NCBI RefSeq assembly: GCF_004403985.1
Contig: NZ_SOHL01000003.1
Span: forward strand, 515,528 to 579,527
Origin: Cryobacterium gelidum
Lineage (GTDB): Bacteria > Actinomycetota > Actinomycetes > Actinomycetales > Microbacteriaceae
Length of the DNA: 64,000 nucleotides
Direction of reading: 5' to 3'
The notes under the pieces are model-generated. The model had not been told where the DNA came from. It was given only the letters and a program-made list of their open reading frames with translations, and searched no databases. The position numbers and the translations under genes were made by a program. Of this stretch, positions 58,451 through 64,000 are shown one piece after another; position 1 is the stretch's first letter; every line of letters starts with the position of its first letter.

Positions 58451-59020
58451 TCAGGCCTTCTTCGCAGCTGCCTTCGCGGCCCGCTTGGTCTCACGCACTC
58501 GGGTCACCGACTCGGGGTCGACGATATCGGCCACCGACCGGAACGCGCCCTCTTCGCCATACGGAGCGGATGCCTCGCGCCAGCCGGCCGCGTCGACCCC
58601 GGGTCGTTTGCCGAGGAGCGCGAGAAAGATTTTCGCCTTCTGTTCGCCGAACCCGGGCAGGGCCTTGAGCCGGCTGAGAGTCTCGGGGCCGGTGGGGTTG
58701 TCAGCGGTCCAGATCGAGGCGGTATCGCCGTGCCAGTTCTGCACGATGACTTCGGCGACGTCTTGCACGCGTTTGGCCATCGATCCGGGAAAACGGTGCA
58801 CGGCGGGCGATTGCCGAAAGACTGCGACGAATGCCTCGGCGTCGTAGGACGCGATCACGGCGGGATCCAGGCTGCCGATGCGGTCTTGAATCTTGGCCGG
58901 GCCGCAAAAAGCGGTTTCCATCGCGATCTGCTGGTCGAGGAGCATACCCACGAGGAGCGCGAACGGGTTCTCACTCAGGAGAGCGTCGGCGGCGTCATCG
59001 CCGGTGAGGTGCAGCGTCAT
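58451..59020 (-). CDS. HhH-GPD-type DNA glycosylase-like protein
   Basis: A 189-residue protein with the HhH segment LKALPGFGEQKAKIFLALLGKR and a downstream DAAGWREA region. It looks like the shorter HhH-GPD group of base-excision repair proteins. It ends in a Lys/Ala-rich tail (RETKRAAKAAAKKA). The ATG at MTLHLTGDDAAD is chosen; the longer frame adds an improbable leader. Confidence 0.82.
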   Translation of the reverse strand: MTLHLTGDDAADALLSENPFALLVGMLLDQQIAMETAFCGPAKIQDRIGSLDPAVIASYDAEAFVAVFRQSPAVHRFPGSMAKRVQDVAEVIVQNWHGDTASIWTADNPTGPETLSRLKALPGFGEQKAKIFLALLGKRPGVDAAGWREASAPYGEEGAFRSVADIVDPESVTRVRETKRAAKAAAKKA

Positions 59021-59165
59021 GTGCCCATTGTGCCACCGCTGAACGGCTGGCGATCCGCGCCCACCAAGCTCAGCGAACGGACAACAGGTGTGGTCAAGAG
59101 CCACCGGCGTACTGGCCGCACTGGTCCGCGCCGGTCCCCGTGGTACCCGATATGAAAACGGACTC

Positions 59166-59182
59166 CACGTTGAAGCGGAACT
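59166..59182. repeat. 17-bp direct repeat, copy 1
   Basis: CACGTTGAAGCGGAACT here and again at 62412. Here it is followed by TCAGCAC and forms the inverted pattern TTGAAGCGGAACTTCA. Confidence 0.75.
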
Positions 59183-59268
59183 TCAGCACTTTTCGTCACC
59201 GATCAACGTCAGAGAAGTGACTTTGCTCTCGCCGTACGGTCCAATCGAGTAGAACAGGAGCCTCCGCC

Positions 59269-59943
59269 CTACTCCCGACCGTCCTCAAGCGGGATGAGCA
59301 TGGTGCGGAACGGACCGGCCACGATGTGGAGGTCCCAGATGCGATCGGCGACCCCGTCGATGCCGTTGGCAAGCTGAAGCTGTGGGATGCCGCCGGGAAT
59401 CACCAGTTGGTTGACCCGGATACCCTCATCCTCGAGGGCTTCGTGGAGCATCTCGCCGTAGGCGCTCTCAGCCGGGAAAGCGACCGATGTGCCGGCGTAG
59501 CCTGCGCGGGCCTTGACCGAGGTTCCTCCGTTGATCATGATGATGCTGCCGCTACCTGCCTGCCGCATCGCCGGAAGCACTGCTCGCACCGCGTGGATAA
59601 GCCCGAGGGCCGAGAACTGCAATGCCTCTAACGCCAGCTCGGGCGTCATCTCAAGCACCGGCTTCAGGTAGTCGCGTGATGGAAGCGGGCTGTATTGCAG
59701 CGCGGTGATCGGCCCGAGCTCTGCCGCGGCACGCGCAAGGGCAGCTTCGAGCGACGCCGGCGTGCGGACATCCGCAGCGTAAGCACTCGCGGTGAAGCCG
59801 GCAGCGGTGAGCTCGGCAGCCATAGCGTCTAGTTTCGACTGGTTCCTGGCGATCAGAGCAATTGAGAAGCCTTCGCTCCCGAACCTTCGCGCAACTGCTG
59901 CTCCGAGTCCCGGTCCGGCTCCGATGATGGCGATGACAGGCAC
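59269..59943 (-). CDS. SDR family NAD(P)-dependent oxidoreductase
   Basis: A 224-residue Rossmann-fold protein: IGAGPGLGAAVARRFG at the N-terminus, a downstream AADVRTP region and SIIMINGGTSVKARAGYAGTSVAFPAESAYGEM. The expected YxxxK is not plain: a Tyr precedes GEM but no Lys follows four residues on, so activity is uncertain. The GTG at 59943 has AAGGAG upstream. It lies in the accessory region. Confidence 0.75.
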   Translation of the reverse strand: MPVIAIIGAGPGLGAAVARRFGSEGFSIALIARNQSKLDAMAAELTAAGFTASAYAADVRTPASLEAALARAAAELGPITALQYSPLPSRDYLKPVLEMTPELALEALQFSALGLIHAVRAVLPAMRQAGSGSIIMINGGTSVKARAGYAGTSVAFPAESAYGEMLHEALEDEGIRVNQLVIPGGIPQLQLANGIDGVADRIWDLHIVAGPFRTMLIPLEDGRE

Positions 59944-60132
59944 GATGGTCTCCTTCAATTGATGCTGCTGTGATGATTAACGCGAAAATCTTAGTCTAAA
60001 CGTCGAATCTGAACTCCACGGGATTCAGTCGTTTACAGACATCTAAATCTCGCCGGTGCCTAGAGCACGTAACCCTCAAATTTATGGCGTGCACGAGGGA
60101 TTGCGCTGCTGCAGGAGAGTGCGACAGGAGGG

Positions 60133-60444
60133 TCAGGCGACGCGGAGCGGGGTGATGGCGTTAATTTCTTCTGCCGCGCGGTCCTCAGCGACATTGAGGT
60201 CGAACTGCGACTGCAGGTTGAGCCAGAACTGCGCTGATGTTCCGAAGTACTGGACCAAGCGCAGGGCGGTATCGGCCGAGATACCGCGCTTTCCGTGGAC
60301 GATCTCGTTGATCCGTCGCGGCGAAACACGAATCGATACAGAAAGCTCGTTCTGGGTGATGCCGAGCGCCTCGATGAAGTCCTTCATGAGGACCGCGCCT
60401 GGGTGAATCGGAGCGAGCTTGTCTCTCTTGTCAGTGATATTCAA
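60133..60444 (-). CDS. higA: HigA-family antitoxin (XRE HTH)
   Basis: A 103-residue protein with HigA features: HPGAVLMKDFIEALGITQNELSVSIRVSPRRINEIVHGKRGISADTALRLVQYFG. It binds operator DNA and neutralises a HigB toxin. The start is a TTG overlapping the higB remnant stop region. Intact, but its upstream partner is truncated. Confidence 0.9.
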   Translation of the reverse strand: MNITDKRDKLAPIHPGAVLMKDFIEALGITQNELSVSIRVSPRRINEIVHGKRGISADTALRLVQYFGTSAQFWLNLQSQFDLNVAEDRAAEEINAITPLRVA

Positions 60445-60607
60445 TGACCTCTACCTCCTCTGGGCCAGCGTCGGTCCACACGAAGCAGATCCGCCACTTG
60501 TCGTTGACCCTGATGCTGTGTTGGCCGGCTTGGTCACCCTTGAGCCGCTCAAGCCGGTTGCCCGGTGGCACGCGCAAATCGACCGTGGATCCAGCGATGG
60601 CACACGC
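60431..60607 (-). pseudogene. higB: 5'-truncated higB toxin remnant
   Basis: On the - strand this frame translates to a C-terminal HigB segment ending at TGA (60431-60433), with DLRVPPGNRLERLKGDQAG and then QHSIRVNDKWRICFVWTD. The N-terminal third of a normal HigB (about 35 residues) is missing and an in-frame stop lies at 60608-60610. No HigB-like sequence is found in the other frames beyond it. So the toxin gene appears broken by a deletion or rearrangement at about 60600. Confidence 0.8.
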
Positions 60608-60699
60608 TCACGACGCCACAACCGCGACCGGCCCGGTGATTTTCGCCCGAGGCCGATCAGGCCTATTGGCAGCGCCCGAGCCGGACTATTGTTATCGCC

Positions 60700-61647
60700 A
60701 TGATCAGTCGCATCGTCGCACGCACACTGTCCGCCGCCGCACTGGGTGCTCTCTTCCTTGTTTCAGGGATACCCGCAGTCCACGCCGCACCGCAGACGCG
60801 GCCCGGTCATTTCGAGGATGTTATCGCGCTTCCCGACGGATTCCAGCCCGAAGGAATCGCGATCGGCCCGCGCGGCACTGCCTACGTCGGCTCACTCGCC
60901 GACGGCGACGTCTACGTCTTCGACGTGCGCACCGGCGAGGAGATCAGGACCCTGGAGGGCCCGGGCACTCCGTCGGTCGGCCTGAAGATCGACAACCGCG
61001 GTCGGCTTTTCATCGCGGGCGGGCCCACCGGCGAGGCGCGGGTCGTGGATGCCGCCACGGGCGACATCCTGCAGAGCTACGCCCTCACCGATGCGCCAAC
61101 GTTCGTGAACGACGTCGTTATGACTCGCGACGCCGCGTGGTTCACCGACAGCCAGCAAGCGCAGCTCTATAAGCTCCCCCTCGGACCGGGCGGCGCACTC
61201 CCTGGGGCAGATGCGATCGAAGTCCTCCCCCTGTCGGGCAGTTGGATGCAGCAGCCGGGCTTCAACGCGAACGGCATCGCGGAGACCCCCAACCATCAAG
61301 CGCTCCTGGTCATCCAGTCGTCAACGGGCATTCTGTTCCGCGTCGACCCCGAGACCGGCGTCGCCGCGGTCGTTGATCTGGGTGGGGTCCTGCTCCCCAA
61401 CGGTGACGGGCTGCTCGTCGCCGGGCGCACCCTGTACGTCGTCCAGAATCAGTTGAACACCGTCGCCGTGATCCGCCTCAATGCAGCCGGGACTAGCGGC
61501 GAACTCATCGACCGGTACACGGACCCCGACTTCCAGGTGCCCACGACGATCGCGAGGTTTGGCAACGGGCTCTACCTCCCGAACGCCCGCTTCGGCACTC
61601 CCCCGGCGCCCGACACTCCCTACTCGGTGGTGCGCATCGATCGGTGA
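60700..61647 (+). CDS. secreted SMP-30/NHL-like beta-propeller protein
   Basis: A 315-residue protein with a Sec signal peptide (MISRIVARTLSAAALGALFLVSGIPAVHAAP, cleaved after AHA-like HAA). Repeats of the type LPDGFQPEGIAIGPRGTAYVGSLADGDVYVFD and VVDAATGDILQSYALTDAPTFVNDVVM suggest a beta-propeller. Function unknown; similar proteins are superoxide-dismutase- or lactonase-like. It begins about 90 bp beyond the higB break. Confidence 0.8.
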   Translation: MISRIVARTLSAAALGALFLVSGIPAVHAAPQTRPGHFEDVIALPDGFQPEGIAIGPRGTAYVGSLADGDVYVFDVRTGEEIRTLEGPGTPSVGLKIDNRGRLFIAGGPTGEARVVDAATGDILQSYALTDAPTFVNDVVMTRDAAWFTDSQQAQLYKLPLGPGGALPGADAIEVLPLSGSWMQQPGFNANGIAETPNHQALLVIQSSTGILFRVDPETGVAAVVDLGGVLLPNGDGLLVAGRTLYVVQNQLNTVAVIRLNAAGTSGELIDRYTDPDFQVPTTIARFGNGLYLPNARFGTPPAPDTPYSVVRIDR

Positions 61648-61684
61648 CCACCGCCTGCAGACGCACATCCCCAGCGTTTAGGTC

Positions 61685-62260
61685 ACGAACCCAGAGGTGG
61701 TGCCAGAGAACCATGTGGCATATCGTCTCCAGCAGCCGATAGCGTGCTCTCCCCTGACGCTCGACTACCTGCAAGAGTGATTGCTCAACCAGACCCGTGA
61801 CCAGATCCAGCACGGTGCTGTTGGCTATCCCGGTGCGGGGCTCGCACACGCGCCGCCGCCAGTTCGATAGCCAACGGGACCCCATCCAGATGCCAGCAGG
61901 TCTTGGCCACGGCACGAGCATTGCCATCATCGATCCGAAACTTCGAGTCCACGAGCCTGGCTCGCACCTCGAACAGCCGCGCCGCCTCCGCTGAAGCAAC
62001 CAGCGAGCCGGAGCGAACGCCCACGGCCTCAGCGACGGCCTGCGCCACCCGGCCGGGTTCGCTCACCGTCTGCAGGTCGACCCAACGGACCCGTCGGTAA
62101 AGCGTGCCGCTATATCCCCGATGACCACCATTGCCAGCCGCGTCTTTCCTCAACCACACGAACCGGTCAACGTCACCACGCGGGTTTCCGCGAGCAGGTC
62201 CGCCACCTTGGCGCGGTCACGGCCGCGGCCGATGAACGCCACTACCCCGACGGGAACTCC
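61685..62260 (-). pseudogene. degraded LuxR/AfsR-type ATPase regulator
   Basis: On the - strand, segments of a STAND-type ATPase are spread over different frames: VPVGVVAFIGRGRDRAKVAD and LLAETRVVTLTGSCG (near 62260-62150), then RRVRWVDLQTVSEPGRVAQA and LDGVPLAIELAAARVR (near 62090-61850), then VLDLVTGLVEQSLLQVVE and ARYRLLET. The P-loop reads GSCGLRK instead of GxGGxGKT, there is a frame change near 62150, and about 110 residues normally between ELAAARVRA and the C-terminal repeat are missing. It is non-functional. Confidence 0.75.
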
Positions 62261-62411
62261 GCTCTGCGTCAGAATCGACTCGATCCCGGCCCGACCATGC
62301 GGGCCCGACTTCACTCTGACACACACCACGTCGTTTGGAGGGGATGCGGCACCACCGATCAGAATCGGTACCCCGACCGTATCTTTCTTGCAGCCAAAGG
62401 CATGCCCTCTA

Positions 62412-62428
62412 CACGTTGAAGCGGAACT
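62412..62428. repeat. 17-bp direct repeat, copy 2
   Basis: Second copy of CACGTTGAAGCGGAACT, 3.2 kb from the first. On the - strand with the flanking bases it reads as VEFRFNV then a TAG stop, which resembles the C-terminus of YchF-type GTPases. Confidence 0.75.
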
Positions 62429-62474
62429 CCACCGAGTAGCGTTCTCAGGCAACCTTTGATGTCACAATGATGAA

Positions 62475-63881
62475 ATGCTCTCAAACAAAGCCGCGATCTA
62501 CCTTCGAATCAGCCTAGACGCAACCGGAGAGCACCGTGCCATCGAGCGCCAGCGAGAGGACTGCCTGGCAAAGGCTGCCGAGAAGGGACTAGAGGTATCG
62601 GAGATCCATGTCGACAACTCCATCTCGGCCAGCAAACGAAATGTGGTCCGGCCCGCGTACGAGCGCATGGTTCGGGATTATCAGGACGGCAAGTTCACTA
62701 ACATCATCTGTTACGACGTCGACCGCCTTAGTCGTCAACCGGGCCAGATCGAATACTGGCTCGAAATGGCAGAACATGGACAGCTTCGAATTATTACTGA
62801 GACCGGGGAGGCCGACACCACGACCGACTCGGGGCGGTTGTTCATCCGCATTAAGGTGGGTGTGGCGCGCGCTGAAGTTGAGCGCAAAGGCGAGCGACAG
62901 AAACGCGCGCTTGTACAACGGCTCGAACGCGGCGAATCCTACGCGGGCGTTCGCCTGACTGGATACTCTATGTCTGGGAAGATCCTCGAAGAGGAAGCGA
63001 CGATCGTCCGCCGGATTTTTGCTACGTTCCTTGCTGGCGGCACTCTCTACGGAATCGCAGGTGAGCTGACAAAGGCGGGCATCAAGACCAGGCGTGGAAG
63101 CACCAACTGGCCGACGTCCACCGTGAGAACGATACTCACCAACCTTCGATACATAGCCAGAGTCAAGCACGTCACCTTCCACAAGGAAACAAAAGAGCGC
63201 ATCGTCACCGAGTACGCCGGTGCCTGGGAACCCATCATTGATGACCCGACCTTCTTCGCCGTCCAGTCCCGGCTCGAAGATCCGTTGAGGATCACGAACC
63301 GGTCAGGCACTGACCGGAAGCACCTCGGCAGCGGGATCTTCCTATGCGGCGAATGCGGCAACCCGGTCCGAACGAACGGAACCCGATACTGGTGCAAAGG
63401 TGGCGGCCATGTTCTGCGGACTCAGGCACCGATCGATGCCTTGGTGATCGGTGCACTTCGGCGCCGGTTATTACTAGATGACGTGGGACGGGCCGTCTCA
63501 CAGAAGAACAATGACGCGGCAACGGCCAAGCTGGTGACGGAATCAACCTTGCTCCGTAACGATTTGGAACGCTACGACCGCGATTACGAGAAGAATGAGC
63601 TGTCGGCGGCGTTCCACAATAAGCTCACCCTCAAGGCCGAGGCGAAGCTTCTCGCGATCGAGGTTGAATACGCCAAGGCTACGAGCGGTGCCGCGGTCGC
63701 GATGATGATGGGAGCGTCGAGCCCGTTGGACTTTTTTGACAACGCCGGTCTGGCGCAACGACGCGCGATCGTCAGCAGCTTGATGTCGGTCGCGCTGCTC
63801 CATGTCCCTCGGGGCCGGAAAGGTTTTGACCCGCGGACGGTGCGGATCGTTTGGTCAGACGGCCGGCGCGAGCTGCCCTAA
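62475..63881 (+). CDS. large serine recombinase
   Basis: A 468-residue protein. The N-terminal resolvase domain starts AAIYLRISLDATGEHRAIERQRED with the catalytic Ser in RIS, then YDVDRLSRQPGQ. Next come the recombinase domain (RRIFATFLAGGTLYGIAGELTKAGIKTRRG) and a zinc ribbon with CGECGNP and WCKGGGH. It catalyses site-specific integration or excision. No capsid, excisionase or other phage gene is seen next to it, so the element may be small or already deleted. The following IS481-type gene overlaps its end by 4 bp on the other strand. Confidence 0.92.
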   Translation: MLSNKAAIYLRISLDATGEHRAIERQREDCLAKAAEKGLEVSEIHVDNSISASKRNVVRPAYERMVRDYQDGKFTNIICYDVDRLSRQPGQIEYWLEMAEHGQLRIITETGEADTTTDSGRLFIRIKVGVARAEVERKGERQKRALVQRLERGESYAGVRLTGYSMSGKILEEEATIVRRIFATFLAGGTLYGIAGELTKAGIKTRRGSTNWPTSTVRTILTNLRYIARVKHVTFHKETKERIVTEYAGAWEPIIDDPTFFAVQSRLEDPLRITNRSGTDRKHLGSGIFLCGECGNPVRTNGTRYWCKGGGHVLRTQAPIDALVIGALRRRLLLDDVGRAVSQKNNDAATAKLVTESTLLRNDLERYDRDYEKNELSAAFHNKLTLKAEAKLLAIEVEYAKATSGAAVAMMMGASSPLDFFDNAGLAQRRAIVSSLMSVALLHVPRGRKGFDPRTVRIVWSDGRRELP

Positions 63882-64000
63882 GTGTTCTTCCCACTGACGT
63901 TGTGAACGCGGTCGATGGGTGATTTGCCGCCGATGCCGGTATGGGGTCTGTGGTGATTGTAGCTATGAATCCAGTCCAGGTACGTTGCTGCTCGGGCTTG
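63878..64000 (-). mobile_element. IS481-type transposase, 3' end (partial at right edge)
   Basis: On the - strand the last 40 codons read YLDWIHSYNHHRPHTGIGGK then SPIDRVHNVSGKNT and a TAG stop at 63878-63880, matching the DDE transposase C-terminus of the IS481 group. The rest lies beyond the window. The stop overlaps the recombinase stop, so the usual IS end past the stop is absent here. Confidence 0.85.

Noticed and set aside
62475..63881. Prophage
   Set aside because: A serine recombinase alone, without structural, lysis or replication genes, does not support one in this window.

Overview
The window is GC-rich and gene-dense. Its gene order matches actinobacteria: a PD-(D/E)XK/UvrD-type helicase next to DUF3107, a ferritin-like protein and RhlE; an MgtE-like/DUF1003/Mrp trio; TatB and an O-methyltransferase; dapE, dapD and dapC with a 7Fe ferredoxin. 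Together with DUF222/HNH proteins and an actinobacterial DapD, this points to the family Microbacteriaceae (Cryobacterium/Leifsonia-like). The species cannot be fixed from the sequence alone.

Layout. 1-7.4 kb: helicase start, DUF3107, RhlE, PHP hydrolase, endo/exonuclease-type phosphatase, Xaa-Pro aminopeptidase. 7.4-13.3 kb: stress protein, MgtE-like regulator, DUF1003, Mrp, PPK2, TatB, O-methyltransferase, DUF3117. 13.4-27.2 kb: PIG-V-like membrane protein, lysine/diaminopimelate genes dapE, dapD and dapC, a penicillin-acylase-type hydrolase, a DUF222/HNH protein, a secreted lipoprotein/PKD pair, citrate synthase, ferredoxin and an MshB-like protein that looks catalytically dead. 27.3-30.7 kb: the efeUOB iron-uptake operon behind an almost perfect DtxR/IdeR box. 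31.2-46.1 kb: typA, then two tandem peptide-type ABC importer clusters. 46.4-51.97 kb: a CPBP protease and the glycine cleavage operon gcvT-gcvH-gcvP under a tandem glycine riboswitch. 52.2-59.0 kb: Tag glycosylase, a LON-domain protein, a LysR-HTH mini protein, an ABC-F ATPase, an MFS transporter, a PRISE-like reductase and an HhH-GPD protein.

59-64 kb is an accessory, decaying region: an SDR enzyme, an intact HigA antitoxin with a 5'-truncated higB, a secreted beta-propeller-like protein, a frameshifted and internally deleted LuxR/AfsR-type ATPase pseudogene, a large serine recombinase and the 3' end of an IS481-type transposase. A 17-bp direct repeat occurs at 59166 and 62412.

No tRNA, rRNA or CRISPR array was seen. 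I did not find a convincing wholly new multi-gene system. The best leads are the twin strong hairpins placed after both substrate-binding-protein genes, the overlapping leaderless promoters between dapE and dapD, the LysR-HTH mini protein with a Gly/Lys tail, the inactive PIG-L fusion, the zinc-site-less Tag, and the broken HigBA locus beside a recombinase.
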